Part shown: one piece after another, positions 25,276-34,706 of the stretch
Position numbering within the stretch: the first letter of the stretch is position 1
How the letters are laid out: each line of letters starts with the position of its first letter
From: Chloroflexus aurantiacus J-10-fl
Lineage (GTDB): Bacteria; Chloroflexota; Chloroflexia; Chloroflexales; Chloroflexaceae
Direction: 5' to 3'
DNA length: 64,000 bases
NCBI RefSeq assembly: GCF_000018865.1
Contig: NC_010175.1
Coordinates: 248,001-312,000 of the forward strand
The notes under the pieces: generated by a model
What the model was told of the DNA's origin: nothing
The model's input: the letters and a program-made list of their open reading frames with translations, nothing else
Databases searched by the model: none
Made by a program: the position numbers and the translations under genes

Positions 25276-26083
25276 TCAAACCACCAATCAGGGCGGGCAA
25301 GACCTGACCACGGGCAAGATTGACTACGACAAACATCGTCAGATTGGTCAGGTAGAGCACTGGTGGCAGCCAGATCATAAACGGCTGTGGCGTATGACCA
25401 CGGCGAGCGGCTGATCGTCGCTGATGGAGCAACACCCACGACAGGATCAGACTCGTCACCCACCACGCGATAAAGTTGGAAGCCGGAATGCCGTAATAGA
25501 CTCCACCCTCTGCGCTTGACCAGACCCAGTAACGGTTGATATAGACGGCAAACGGCTCAATAGTTACGTCAAGTAACAACGCGAATGATGCCGCCGTCAG
25601 CACGCGAGTTGGATTAAGCTGATGATCATTGACCGGCTTACCATCGCGGTGGCCGATGCGCTCGGCCACACCAACTGCCGCAACCACGATCAAGAGCCAG
25701 GCAAACGGGATTGCCAGTGGCACCACGCCAAAAATTTGTGGTTGCAGCACATCGGTGTACGAATAGCTACCAAAAGGGAAGCCTGTGGTTGCCCCCACAT
25801 GCTCAACCGCCCAGGATACGACCAGGATCAGACCAGCAGCAATCGCCCCCCACCACCGATAACGAACCGTCAACCAGAATCCCATGAGCGTGCCTTGCAA
25901 AATAAGCAGCGCTCCTCCCATCCACGTTCCCCAGACCGGCACCTTATCAAGGGCCACCAACACGATTGCAAAGGGATAAATGAAAAGGTAGACAGCAAAG
26001 AGCGTGACAACAGCACGACGCAAATTCTGTAGTATAGACTGATCGGAAAACATAGAGTAGTATATCCCTGATAAATGGGTCAT
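25196..26083 (-). CDS. cruF: Carotenoid 1',2'-hydratase, CruF-like
   Basis: Integral membrane protein of 295 residues with about seven helices, family DUF422/CruF. Diagnostic segments are EHVGATTGFPFGSYSYTD, FGVVPLAIPFAWLL and the acidic TIEPFAVYINRYWVW. CruF hydrates the end of gamma-carotene or related carotenoids, giving the hydroxyl that is later glycosylated and acylated; hydroxy-gamma-carotene glucoside esters are known in Chloroflexus. The 3' end overlaps the acyltransferase gene by 80 bp in convergent orientation. MFSDQSILQNLRR at 26053, which has AGGGA upstream, is an alternative start. Confidence 0.75.
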   Translation of the reverse strand: MTHLSGIYYSMFSDQSILQNLRRAVVTLFAVYLFIYPFAIVLVALDKVPVWGTWMGGALLILQGTLMGFWLTVRYRWWGAIAAGLILVVSWAVEHVGATTGFPFGSYSYTDVLQPQIFGVVPLAIPFAWLLIVVAAVGVAERIGHRDGKPVNDHQLNPTRVLTAASFALLLDVTIEPFAVYINRYWVWSSAEGGVYYGIPASNFIAWWVTSLILSWVLLHQRRSAARRGHTPQPFMIWLPPVLYLTNLTMFVVVNLARGQVLPALIGGLIMIVLAGDWLLPRLARRLRRVAETNP

Positions 26084-27166
26084 ACCATTCGGTAGCCCCT
26101 ATAGTTGATTATAGATTCGCTTTCATGGCCTGTCAAAGCCATGGCGTTATATTGAAATCTGACGGTGAAGACAGCGACTAATGAACCGGCCAGAGCCTGA
26201 GAATAGCAGAGTCACGGCCAGACAGATAGATTCCAGCGCTAACGTTAGAAGGTCATTGAAAATGAGAATTTGCTTAGTACCTTTTCCACGTGATTGACGG
26301 GCAGATACCCGGTACGACGCAAACCCAAAGCACACTCACTGATGAACCCTTATCCGCTTCGCATGCCACGTAATATCACACCTTCATTGATACTAGAACT
26401 TATTTCACAAAAGCTGTGCAGTCGTGCTCCCAGATGGTCGCCCAAGCGCATGAACACTTGCCAATCGCTAACGTCAGCTTATTCTGCTGCCAGGCTGCTG
26501 GTATGGCAGCGAGGAGGGCTGACGACGATCTCCAGTGCCATCGCACGCTGAATTGGGTGCCTTGCCCGCTCGTCATGCCCGTGTCGCGGCGTTTGGAGTG
26601 CGGCAGCATGGCTGCCGCAGCAGCCGCGCTCATGATCAAACGCGTGGCACGCCGTTGACCCTGCTGGTCACGGGGATGCGGTAGGTGCTCGTCGCAATCA
26701 TAGAGTCGGTCAGGGATGAATGAGATGCCTTCTCATAGCCGTTTTTTGAAATTGATACTACTGATAATCGTTATTCATCAGTCCAATGATGGCATTTGAC
26801 CCTTTCCGAGGGGTGGGATTCCCACCCGAACGCTTCCATCACCCGTACCACCGTCACCAAATGAGAGCGGAGGAAGGCTGAGGAGCAGGCATCCAGCCTG
26901 CTCCACGAGTGGCACACATGTTATATGCCACAACAAAGTATTACCACGGCACAGTTTTACGAGATACGTTCGACAAAGCAACAAACTACTTATGAATTTT
27001 CTGCTTTATTCCTCATCCTGAACAGCTATTTCTTGACAAAACTGTTATTGTGTTTAGGTACCATTTGTGCTAAACTGAATTTAGGAGAAAAGTACTATTG
27101 TCACCGGCGCCACCTCTCAACTGACAACCTTTGCAACGGCGCAGGGTAGGGGTCAGGGGGTGTCTC
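26084..27166. other. Non-coding spacer with MITE-like element and hairpins
   Basis: About 1.1 kb without a gene. It holds the element at 26394-26760, a GGGTGGGA/TTCCCACCC palindrome near 26814-26830, and a perfect 9-bp hairpin GGAGCAGGC / GCCTGCTCC at 26882-26904. A TTGACA at 27033-27038 may belong to the promoter of the receiver gene, but its -10 is unclear. Confidence 0.6.
26394..26760 (+). mobile_element. MITE-like element, copy A
   Basis: Starts TAGAACTTATTTCA and ends TTGAAATTGATACTA, a degraded inverted copy. Inside it shares long stretches with copies B and C: AAGCTGTGC, GGCTGCTGGTATGGCAGCGA, CTTGCCCGCTCGTCATG, and the palindrome GCGGCAGCATGGCTGCCGC at 26600-26618. It has no coding capacity, so it would depend on a transposase encoded elsewhere. 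Confidence 0.6.
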
Positions 27167-27586
27167 ATGGTTAACACAAATGGTCATCCGGTGCGGATTC
27201 TCCTCGTTGAGGATGATAATAATATCGGGCGGATTATTGAACTGGCAATGCGCAGCATTAATACGCCCTACGAGTTTGAGTCGGTTCTCAGTGCGGAAGA
27301 AGCACTCGAACGCTGGGAGGCGCAGCCATTCGACTTGCTAATCAGCGATTACAATCTGCGGGGCATGAATGGTGTGCGATTAGTCAAGACGTTGCGTGAA
27401 CGAGGCTATTATCCGGCAACCCTCATGGTTACCGCCTACGATTCAGCAGAAGTTCGCGAGGCTGTGAAGGAAGCTGCTATTGATAGCTACATGACCAAGC
27501 CCTTCTTTATCGATGAACTGATCGAGAACATTAAGCAACTTCTGCCTGGCAGTAAACAAATGCGAGAACGGATTATTAACGGTTAG
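27167..27586 (+). CDS. Single-domain response regulator (CheY-like)
   Basis: A receiver-only protein of about 139 residues. Acid pocket EDD (ILLVEDDNN), phosphoacceptor Asp in LLISDYNLRG, switch Thr in MVTAYDS and Lys in YMTKPFF are all intact, so phosphorylation is expected. No output domain is present; it would act by protein contact or in a phosphorelay. The partner kinase is not adjacent; the nearest histidine kinase in the window is at 51.8 kb. I start at the ATG at 27167 with GGGGG 9 bases upstream; the frame extends to 27131. Confidence 0.88.
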   Translation: MVNTNGHPVRILLVEDDNNIGRIIELAMRSINTPYEFESVLSAEEALERWEAQPFDLLISDYNLRGMNGVRLVKTLRERGYYPATLMVTAYDSAEVREAVKEAAIDSYMTKPFFIDELIENIKQLLPGSKQMRERIING

Positions 27587-27637
27587 TTTCCGTCACCAAC
27601 TACCTGCAACCTCGCAAAAGGCTCAATAGCGCTCATC

Positions 27638-27660
27638 GGGGCAACCCTGGCGGTTGCCCC
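27638..27660. terminator. Hairpin between convergent genes
   Basis: A perfect 9-bp stem GGGGCAACC / GGTTGCCCC with a 5-nt loop, placed between the receiver gene and the convergent HAD gene. No T run is visible on either side, but the position suits a shared terminator. Confidence 0.5.
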
Positions 27661-27668
27661 GTTACATC

Positions 27669-28721
27669 TCAATCCAGCAGTGCAGGTGTCCGGTGAAGCG
27701 GCAGCAGACCGGCGGTCTGTTGTTCAGGAGAGGGTAACGCAGATTCAGCCGGTTTATCCGAGGCGGCCATTAAGAGAGCACCCTGCGCCTGTAGCCGTCG
27801 TCCCAGCGTAAACAGCTCATTACTCAACGTCAACCGTCCATCTGCCATACGCGCCGCGGTCGTGACCAGTTCAGCCCGTCGAAACTGGGTGAACGGTGTA
27901 GGGTTACCGGCCTCAATCTGCTCGATCAATTGCCGGCGTAATGCCTGCAACTCAACCGGCACCTGCTGAGCAGCGATCAGCAATTCGAGCAGCGTTGGTG
28001 ATAGCCCGGCTGCTAATTGCACTTCAATTGCCGGTAGATCGAACACATCAACTGTGGCGAAGAGAGCCATCGCCACGGTATAGTCTTGATTATCGAGCGT
28101 AATTGCGTGCCATTCGCGGCGACACAAAGTGGTGTAGTATTGACGAAAAACGGTGCGATCAAACCGATCCCCTAATAAATCCGTTGCTACGATCAGGGCC
28201 GCTTCAGCCCGTGCATCGTCAATCGCTCCGTCAGAACGCCCACGTGGCCCCAGCAAGGTCTTATCGATATCGATTAACACCGCAGTCTGCGCCCACGGAA
28301 CCCCACGAGCCGTCAACGTGGCTGCCCACTCGTGCACAAGCGCCCAACGGGTCGCTGTTGCCACCACGCCCTCCCAATCGAGCGTCGCCGGTGCAACCGG
28401 GCGATCAACACCGATGAAGCCATATGCAGCGACCTCGGCAAGCGCCTGGAGGTGCAGGGTCAAGAGTCGATCATTCTCGGTATCCCCGATCACAACAACG
28501 TGTGTCAGCGGTGGCCCATTCCGCAACGCCTGAGCAGCACGTGCCAGTGCCAGAATGACCCGCGCATACGCCGTATCACGCTTCCGCGGCGTTGCATTGG
28601 CAGGTAAGCCGAGAAGCGTGCGCAGTGCCGGCAAGCCGGGCAAGCTGGCATCGCAAGGTTGTAAATCGCGATAAATGACGCGATCTTCGGTCAGATCAGC
28701 AATCGTTGCCCAGGCACTCAT
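27669..28721 (-). CDS. HAD-like protein of unknown substrate
   Basis: About 350 residues. The HAD nucleophile motif is VLIDIDKTLLGPRG (DxDxT) near residue 160, and an earlier stretch VVVIGDTENDRLLTLHLQAL resembles the acidic HAD motif IV (GDTxND), so the motifs appear in permuted or unusual order. The ATG at 28721 overlaps the asd stop codon by 4 bases (ATGA), so it is translationally coupled to asd. A longer frame to 28832 lies inside asd and is unlikely. The role is unknown; coupling to asd does not by itself imply amino-acid metabolism. Confidence 0.72.
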   Translation of the reverse strand: MSAWATIADLTEDRVIYRDLQPCDASLPGLPALRTLLGLPANATPRKRDTAYARVILALARAAQALRNGPPLTHVVVIGDTENDRLLTLHLQALAEVAAYGFIGVDRPVAPATLDWEGVVATATRWALVHEWAATLTARGVPWAQTAVLIDIDKTLLGPRGRSDGAIDDARAEAALIVATDLLGDRFDRTVFRQYYTTLCRREWHAITLDNQDYTVAMALFATVDVFDLPAIEVQLAAGLSPTLLELLIAAQQVPVELQALRRQLIEQIEAGNPTPFTQFRRAELVTTAARMADGRLTLSNELFTLGRRLQAQGALLMAASDKPAESALPSPEQQTAGLLPLHRTPALLD

Positions 28722-29767
28722 GCCAGCCACCCCTGTGCGTGCATCAATTCGGCATTGAGAATAGAGGCACCGGCGGCGCCACGAATTGTATTGTGACTCA
28801 GTGCAATCAGCTTGATATCGAACAATGAGCATGGACGGATGCGGCCCACAACCGTTGCCATACCACGTCCGGCATCGCGATCACGGCGTGGCTGTGGCCG
28901 ATCCGGCTCGTGGCGCACGATAATCGGTTGCTCTGGTGCGGTAGGCAGCCGCAATTCCTGGGGTAGAGCACGGAAATTACTTAGCACCGTCGCAATCTCT
29001 GCCGGATCAGCTTTGCGCTCCAGCTCAATTGAGAGACAGACCAGATGTCCCTCTAACACCGGTACCCGATTGCAATGGGCTGAGGTCGTGAACCCAGCCG
29101 GCACAATCGTCTCCCCCTCTAACCGACCGAGCATCTTTTGAGGTTCAATTTCCAGTTTTGGCTCTTCCCCACCGATATAGGGGATGACATTGTCAACCAC
29201 ATCGTAGCTGGGCACACCCGGATAGCCTGCACCAGAGAGAGCCTGCATACTTACCAACAGCATCCGCCGCACGCCAAACGTATCAAGCAGTGGGCGTAAG
29301 ACCATCGTTGCCGGCGTGGACGTACAGTTAGGATTGGTCACAATCGCCCCTGACCAACCACGGCGCCGGCGCTGTACCGGAATCAGGGCCAGATGATCGG
29401 GATTCACTTCAGGAATAATCAGAGGTACATCCGGCTCCATGCGATGATTCGAAGCATTGGAGCAGACAATATGCCCGGCTGCTGCCAGACGCTGTTCAAT
29501 CGGGCCGGCGACCGTGCTGGGGAGAGCAGAAAAGACGAGCTGAGCCGGTAGATCGGCATCGGCATCGAGCACGGTGAGATTGGCGACGGCTGCCGGCATC
29601 GGGGTGTCGAGTACCCATCGGCACACTTCGTGATATTTCTTCCCTGCACTGCGCTCGCTACCGGTCAATGCAACAACCTGAAACAATGGATGTCCTTCGA
29701 GTAATTGAATAAAGCGCTGGCCCACTGCACCGGTGGCACCAAGCACTGCAACCGGAATTGTTGCCAT
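28718..29767 (-). CDS. asd: Aspartate-semialdehyde dehydrogenase
   Basis: NADP-dependent reduction of aspartyl phosphate to aspartate semialdehyde, the branch point to Lys, Met and Thr. The 349 residues carry the NADP loop VLGATGAVGQRF at the start, the catalytic Cys in IVTNPNCTSTPATM, and AGYPGVPSYDVVDNVIPYIGGEEPK, which marks the archaeal/fungal class rather than the E. coli type. AGGAGG precedes the ATG at 29767. The gene is first in a two-gene unit with the HAD gene. Confidence 0.94.
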   Translation of the reverse strand: MATIPVAVLGATGAVGQRFIQLLEGHPLFQVVALTGSERSAGKKYHEVCRWVLDTPMPAAVANLTVLDADADLPAQLVFSALPSTVAGPIEQRLAAAGHIVCSNASNHRMEPDVPLIIPEVNPDHLALIPVQRRRRGWSGAIVTNPNCTSTPATMVLRPLLDTFGVRRMLLVSMQALSGAGYPGVPSYDVVDNVIPYIGGEEPKLEIEPQKMLGRLEGETIVPAGFTTSAHCNRVPVLEGHLVCLSIELERKADPAEIATVLSNFRALPQELRLPTAPEQPIIVRHEPDRPQPRRDRDAGRGMATVVGRIRPCSLFDIKLIALSHNTIRGAAGASILNAELMHAQGWLA

Positions 29768-30041
29768 CTGTAACCTCCTGGCGATAGCACATTGTCACCC
29801 CACATTATACCCGCTTCTGAACAGTTGCATACACAACAAAATCTGTTGTAATTTGCTCACCAAAGTTGTGAAAAAAGTCGGCAAAGGTATGGCATTTTAC
29901 CAAACGATGATGTATAATTTCCGTGATACCTGAAACATTTTTCATTTTTGCCCCGTTTCATGCTCCTCCCACGACGCAGGAGTCGTTCGTCAGGTAGTGT
30001 AATACGTGATCATTGTCGATCACAAAGGAGGGAGCAGCACT
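29768..30041. promoter_or_regulatory. Divergent promoter region of asd and the winged-helix gene
   Basis: A perfect TATAAT at 29913-29918 faces right toward the gene at 30042; its -35 is not clear. The rest is A+T-rich compared with the flanking genes. Confidence 0.4.
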
Positions 30042-30425
30042 ATGATCGACCCACTCGTCCAACGCTTGCTAGAGCAGGTGCTCGACACACCAACCAAGCT
30101 GCACATGCTCCTGATGTTCCATGAGCATCCACGCTGTGAATTGACCGCAGCCGCAATTGCCGAGCGGCTCTTCCGTGATATTTGGAGTGTAGAGCAGGCG
30201 CTTGAAGACCTGACTGCTGCCGGCTTCCTGTCAGTAGCCCAGGTCACAGGTGGTCAACCCGTGTATCGATACACACCGCCGCCGGAATGGCACGAGGCAA
30301 TTCGGCGTCTTGTCCGTAGTTACAATGATCCTATCGAGCGTGATATGATTCAGCGTACCATTCGTGATCTGTCAGTTTATGCTTCATTTCGACGCAGTGA
30401 GCTGGAACGGTTTGAGTTTGTCTGA
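30042..30425 (+). CDS. Small winged-helix domain protein
   Basis: A 127-residue soluble protein. Its first 75 residues look like a winged helix: KLHMLLMFHEHPRCELTAAAIAERL, VEQALEDLTAAGFLSV (recognition helix) and a wing GGQPVYRYTPPPEW. The C-terminal third is helical. AAAGGAGGGA precedes the ATG at 30042, and a strong hairpin lies downstream, so it is monocistronic. DNA binding is likely, but the target is unknown; protein-protein scaffold use of the fold is possible. Confidence 0.75.
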   Translation: MIDPLVQRLLEQVLDTPTKLHMLLMFHEHPRCELTAAAIAERLFRDIWSVEQALEDLTAAGFLSVAQVTGGQPVYRYTPPPEWHEAIRRLVRSYNDPIERDMIQRTIRDLSVYASFRRSELERFEFV

Positions 30426-30573
30426 CAGCACAGCAGGGGCAGTTCATACATCCCTCTGCACCCCTTCCTGAATGGGAATGCAGAGCTGAGCAAATTCTGG
30501 TTTGACCATAGCTTTGCCCAGCCACACGTTGGACGGTAACACTATTCACATCCGACAGATGAAGAAAACAGTT

Positions 30574-30613
30574 CAACACCTCTTACCGATAAGGTAAAGG
30601 TGTTGTTCTTATC
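30574..30613 (+). terminator. Terminator after the winged-helix gene
   Basis: Stem CAACACCT (30574-30581) / AGGTGTTG (30598-30605) extended by TTACC / GGTAA with one bulged C and a 5-nt loop, followed by TTCTTATC. It lies 150 bp past the stop at 30425. Confidence 0.6.
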
Positions 30614-30674
30614 TGCATTCCCATACGACATATTGTCTCCAGCGATCAGCAGAGGATGAGGCATAGTCTGTAAC

Positions 30675-31451
30675 CTACGGCCCGTAAGGAAACTGACCCG
30701 TCCCGCTCACCAGTTCACCTGGCGAATTACTGCTCCGTGATAGCGTCGTAAACTGTACCGTCTCGGTCAGTACATTACCGTAGATGTCAGTTATGCGTAG
30801 GGTAAAGGGGCCGAGTTCGCCATTGGCACACTGACACTGTCTGATGAAATAGTTGTATGTGGTTCGGTTCAGTTGTACCCATTGTCCCTGGGGTGTACGA
30901 TATTCCATGCGGGCAATCGGATTACGATGATGGCGAACCTGAAATGCCAGCCACCACGGATTACTGCCATCCTTAAGATGAAATTGCACCGGCCCGCTAA
31001 GTGGTGGACTGATCACACGCCAGGTGATCGGAACTCTTCCCCAGGCGCGTGGGGCAATGCGATCAAAGGCTTCGGGGCTGAGATCGAGATGGTTTTGCCC
31101 ACAACCGGGGTTGTCCGGGCACATATCAACAATCCGTACCACGACACTACCTTGCGGCCCGAAGACCTCAACATACGCACCGCAGTAATCGGCATTTCCG
31201 TAATTGAGGTAGCTGATCGCGGCAACCATCTTATCGCCTGGAATGGGATCAAATAGACAACTCCCGCTGCCATCGGCTTCGAGATAGAAGGTAGCTTCAC
31301 CGCTCAGCAGTGGATTTTGGGCCGGACGTACCACTAAAGGCAGATGAACACGATACGGAGGTTGGGTAAAGACTGGGTTGGCAATAAGCCAGAAAAACCC
31401 TGTCAGGCAGATTACGAGAGCGATCTGTAACCTTCCGGCAGACCATTGCAT
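30675..31451 (-). CDS. Secreted bacterial expansin-like protein
   Basis: A 258-residue exported protein: signal peptide to about residue 30, a linker containing YRVHLPLVVRP, an expansin D1 double-psi barrel (GEATFYLEADGSGSCLFDP, NYGNADYCGAYVEVFGP, VRIVDMCPDNPGCGQNHLDLSPEAF) and a D2/CBM63-like beta-sandwich (WWLAFQVRHHRNPIARMEYR...TYNYFIRQ). The Asp in VDMCP aligns with the essential Asp of Bacillus EXLX1, and HLDLS is intact. Expansins loosen cell-wall polysaccharide without hydrolysis. The start at 31451 has AGAGG upstream. It is unlinked to neighbours and unexpected in a phototroph without obvious plant contact, so horizontal origin is plausible. Confidence 0.85.
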   Translation of the reverse strand: MQWSAGRLQIALVICLTGFFWLIANPVFTQPPYRVHLPLVVRPAQNPLLSGEATFYLEADGSGSCLFDPIPGDKMVAAISYLNYGNADYCGAYVEVFGPQGSVVVRIVDMCPDNPGCGQNHLDLSPEAFDRIAPRAWGRVPITWRVISPPLSGPVQFHLKDGSNPWWLAFQVRHHRNPIARMEYRTPQGQWVQLNRTTYNYFIRQCQCANGELGPFTLRITDIYGNVLTETVQFTTLSRSSNSPGELVSGTGQFPYGP

Positions 31452-31518
31452 GCAGAACCTCTTTCAACCCCTCCCATGACCAGTGTGCTGAGGAGCATCG
31501 GATAGAAGTCACCGTCTA

Positions 31519-31551
31519 CCGCAGAGACAAAACCATGCTTCGTCTCTGCGG
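31519..31551 (-). terminator. Hairpin after pepF
   Basis: A perfect 10-bp stem CCGCAGAGAC / GTCTCTGCGG with a 13-nt loop lies 25 bp past the pepF stop. No T run follows. Confidence 0.45.
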
Positions 31552-31576
31552 GTTGGCTACCTCTTCACGTGTCAGT

Positions 31577-33394
31577 TTAGTCAGCACTCGCTACCAGTTG
31601 CTCTAACCGATCAACATACGAAGCCATTACGGCAAAGGTACGTTCAACCGGTTCAGGGGAAGCCAGATCAACACCAGCCCGCCGTAAAATATCGAGCGGG
31701 AAGCGCGAGCCACCGGCTTTCAAAAACTCGTTGATGTAACGCTCGGCAGCTCCAGCCTCGCCGGCAATAATCGGTGCAGCCAGCGCATGCGCACCGGCAA
31801 TGCCGGTTGCGTACTGGTAGACGTAGAAATTGGCGTACAAATGGGTTGAGAATTGGGCCCAGGTATTCCCGACCCGTGCTCGATCAACGACTACCTCGGT
31901 ACCGTAGCCCTCGGCGAAGAGATCGGCCATCAGGTCGTTAAAGATGGTAGCAGTCAAGGGTTGACCACGTTCGGCGCGCTGATGGATCGCCAGCTCAAAG
32001 CGTGCCAGCGTCGGCATGATGAAGAAGTAACGGTGAAAATTGGACATGGCCTCTTCGATAATGGCAATTTGCGCATTACGGTCAGTTAAAGTCTTGAAGA
32101 GATAATCACGCACCAGTGCCTGATTGAAGTTTGAAGCAACTTCAGCCAGAAAGAGGCCGTAATTTGTGTAGATCACGGGCTGAGTGCGTCGGGTATAGTA
32201 CGAATGCATCGAATGGCCTAATTCGTGGGCCAGGGTACTGAGACCGAAGATGTCATCGTTGTACGACATCATGATAAACGGGTGAGTGCCGGGCGCACCC
32301 GTCGAGAAGGCACCGGCCCGCTTACCACGATTTGGGTAGACATCGACCCAGCGCTGTTCACGCAGACCACGCCGCATAATCTGGACGTATTCCTGCCCCA
32401 GTGGCGCCATACCCTCGCAGATCCAATCGACGGCCTGCTCGTAGGGCACAACCAGCGGTGTCGCCAGGGGAGCTTTGGTATCGTAGACGTGTAACTCATC
32501 AACCCCCAGCGCTGCCCGTCGGACTCGCCAGTAGCGGTGCCAGATCGGCAAATGACGCTCGAAGGTCGCAATCAGGTTATGGAAGACTTCGAGCGGAATA
32601 AAATTCGGTTTCAAGGCAGCTTCCAGAGCCGAAGCGTAACGACGAGCACGGGCAATGAAAACATTCTGCTTCACCCCGGCAGCCAGACACTGGGCCATCG
32701 TATTTTCAACCGCAATGTGGGCATCGGCATAGCCTTCCCAGGCATTCTTGCGGAGTGTACGATCTGGATGCGTAATTAATGCGTTGATCGTACCCTGAGT
32801 GATTTCGTGGGCTTCCCCATTGCTATCGTATGCCGGTGGGAAACGCAGCTCGGCATTGGCCAATACGCCGTGTACGGCACTGGCGGCAGCGAAGGGATCA
32901 CGCACCTGTCCCAGCAACTCTTCCACCTCGGCTGAACGAATATGAGCTGCCCGCGCAATCAGACGCTCGAAATAGTGGTAGTAGGTGTTCAGATGCTCAT
33001 CACGCTCGGCCCACGCCAGCAACTGATCACCACCGATGGCCAGCAACTCCGGTTCACCAAATGCCAGGGCTGCACTGGCGCGTGCCTGCAAACCAATTGC
33101 CCGATCACGCATCGCACTTGCTTCGCGGTCATTGGTGTCAACGGTATAGAACATGGTAGCGAACACCGTAATCTGACCAACATTACGCAGGATGTCCTCA
33201 CTCAGCGCCAGAAACTCGCCAATCACCTGCGGCCCTTCCTGCAGGCGACCGCGAAACTGAGCAGCACTGGCGATCATGGCATCGGTCTCGGTGATTGCCG
33301 CTTCCCACGCCTCCTGTGACGGAAAAATGCTGTATGGATCCCACTTGTACTGATCGGGGATTGCGCTACGTTCTTTCACTGTCTGCATAGTCAT
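31577..33394 (-). CDS. pepF: Oligoendopeptidase F (M3 family)
   Basis: Cytoplasmic zinc oligopeptidase of 605 residues. The zinc site is [13 protein letters not shown] (HExxH), with the third ligand Glu about 25 residues later in [16 protein letters not shown]. The long helical N-terminal half, CFAT-like stretches and the C-terminal segment ([16 protein letters not shown]) match PepF. It degrades short peptides. ATG at 33394 or 33388; GAAGGG precedes the first. Monocistronic with a hairpin downstream. Confidence 0.94.
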   Translation of the reverse strand: MTMQTVKERSAIPDQYKWDPYSIFPSQEAWEAAITETDAMIASAAQFRGRLQEGPQVIGEFLALSEDILRNVGQITVFATMFYTVDTNDREASAMRDRAIGLQARASAALAFGEPELLAIGGDQLLAWAERDEHLNTYYHYFERLIARAAHIRSAEVEELLGQVRDPFAAASAVHGVLANAELRFPPAYDSNGEAHEITQGTINALITHPDRTLRKNAWEGYADAHIAVENTMAQCLAAGVKQNVFIARARRYASALEAALKPNFIPLEVFHNLIATFERHLPIWHRYWRVRRAALGVDELHVYDTKAPLATPLVVPYEQAVDWICEGMAPLGQEYVQIMRRGLREQRWVDVYPNRGKRAGAFSTGAPGTHPFIMMSYNDDIFGLSTLAHELGHSMHSYYTRRTQPVIYTNYGLFLAEVASNFNQALVRDYLFKTLTDRNAQIAIIEEAMSNFHRYFFIMPTLARFELAIHQRAERGQPLTATIFNDLMADLFAEGYGTEVVVDRARVGNTWAQFSTHLYANFYVYQYATGIAGAHALAAPIIAGEAGAAERYINEFLKAGGSRFPLDILRRAGVDLASPEPVERTFAVMASYVDRLEQLVASAD

Positions 33395-33834
33395 TGTCCC
33401 TTCGATACGATAGCGGTTCGCAGGTATTATACTCTCCCAACGACAAACCGTATTTGCGGTATGGCCGATGGTGCCCGCAGCAACATATCAGCACGGGTAA
33501 CATACCTTCAGATCACAACTATATACAACTCGCCTCCACTGCATTCGATGCAAGCGACAGCATGACAAAGCCATCCGCACGTCGTTCATCCAGACAGGAG
33601 ACACACCTCATGCGATGCGGTTCGAATGACAAACGAGTGCCTGGAGGAGACAACATCCTTGCCTGAAAGCCAAAAGTTGTTGGCTCATGTTCAAACTCGG
33701 TGCAGTAGAGTACACTCATACGTGCCCTTGCGTCGTAGTAAAACCCAATGATTGACCGGCTGCACCACTTCTGAACATGAGCCAAGTTGTTTATCGTTAC
33801 AGTATCTCCATCATTGATTACCAAGGAGGTGACA
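33395..33834. other. Intergenic region holding a 106-bp inverted-repeat element
   Basis: No gene. The left part is unremarkable. The right part holds the inverted-repeat element at 33680-33785, which lies directly before the ion channel gene and may carry or interrupt its promoter. Confidence 0.5.
33676..33789. mobile_element. 106-bp inverted-repeat element with GTTG flanks
   Basis: Arms 33680-33705 and 33760-33785 begin with a perfect 14-bp inverted repeat (TTGGCTCATGTTCA / TGAACATGAGCCAA) and extend to GGTGCAG / CTGCACC. The element is flanked on both sides by GTTG (33676-33679 and 33786-33789), which could be a 4-bp target duplication. It has no coding capacity. Confidence 0.5.
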
Positions 33835-34563
33835 ATGTCATCGGAACAACGTGCCACCCTCTTGCATCGATTCGAGCGGATCAGCGAACTGCCGATGCTC
33901 TTGCTGTCATTTGGCTTCCTGATCATCTTCCTCCTGGTTGAGAGCAACGTGTTTGAAGCAACGATCACCCTGGTTCTTGATGGACTGCTCTGGCTCATTT
34001 GGGGGATATTCCTGGCTGAACTGGTGGCAAAACTCTACCTGGCACCTGATCGTCTACACTATCTACGCTCACATTGGTTTGAAGTCATCATCATCGTCTT
34101 ACCGTTCCTTCGCCCCCTGCGTCTGCTGTGGCTACCCATCGTGCTCGCTCGTCTCTGGAAGCAATCGCAGCGTGCTCTACGCCGCAAGATGCCGGCATTT
34201 ATCGGGGTAAGTAGCCTGGTTATGGTATTGATTACCGCGACCCTGATGTTCATCGCCGAGCGGGGTTCCGGTGGCCCGATCACATCATTCGCCGATGCCA
34301 TCTGGTGGGCACTGGCCACCATCACAACGGTCGGCTATGGGGACACCTATCCGGTGACCGCATTGGGACGGGGAATTGCCACATTTCTGATGATCGCGGG
34401 GATTGCTCTCTTCGGGCTACTAACAGCTAACGTAGCGGCCTTCTTTGTTGAAGAAGATACGGTTGATCGCAGTCAGGCCGATCTAGCAATGATTAACGAG
34501 CGTCTTGCCCGGATTGAGCAATTGTTGGCGGAGATAGTTCAGCGAGAGGCACGTGAGCGATAA
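33835..34563 (+). CDS. Voltage-gated-type K+ channel
   Basis: Membrane protein of about 242 residues with the six-helix channel layout. The selectivity filter TITTVGYGDTYPVT is intact, followed by the inner helix TFLMIAGIALFGLLTANVAAFF. An S4-like segment (FLRPLRLLWLPIVLARLWKQ) carries spaced Arg. A C-terminal coiled coil (AMINERLARIEQLLAEIV) would tetramerise the protein. I use the ATG at 33835 with AAGGAGGT directly upstream. The mobile-looking inverted repeat lies 50 bp upstream. Confidence 0.92.
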   Translation: MSSEQRATLLHRFERISELPMLLLSFGFLIIFLLVESNVFEATITLVLDGLLWLIWGIFLAELVAKLYLAPDRLHYLRSHWFEVIIIVLPFLRPLRLLWLPIVLARLWKQSQRALRRKMPAFIGVSSLVMVLITATLMFIAERGSGGPITSFADAIWWALATITTVGYGDTYPVTALGRGIATFLMIAGIALFGLLTANVAAFFVEEDTVDRSQADLAMINERLARIEQLLAEIVQREARER

Positions 34564-34568
34564 CAGTA

Positions 34569-34644
34569 TGGCGGGGCTGGCGCGACTCGAACGCGCAACC
34601 ATCGACTTAGAAGGTCGGTGCTCTATCCATTGAGCTACAGCCCC
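34569..34644 (-). tRNA. tRNA-Arg (anticodon UCU)
   Basis: Minus-strand cloverleaf: acceptor GGGGCTG / CAGCCCC, D arm TAGCTCAATGGATAGAGC, anticodon loop CTTCTAA (UCU), T loop GTTCGAGTC. The discriminator is G and CCA is encoded (34571-34569). It reads AGA/AGG, rare Arg codons in moderately G+C-rich genomes. Confidence 0.95.
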
Positions 34645-34706
34645 GTATGCCCATACTATACTGCAAACCGGGCAATTCTGGCAAGATCGATCCGGCAGTA
34701 GAATGC

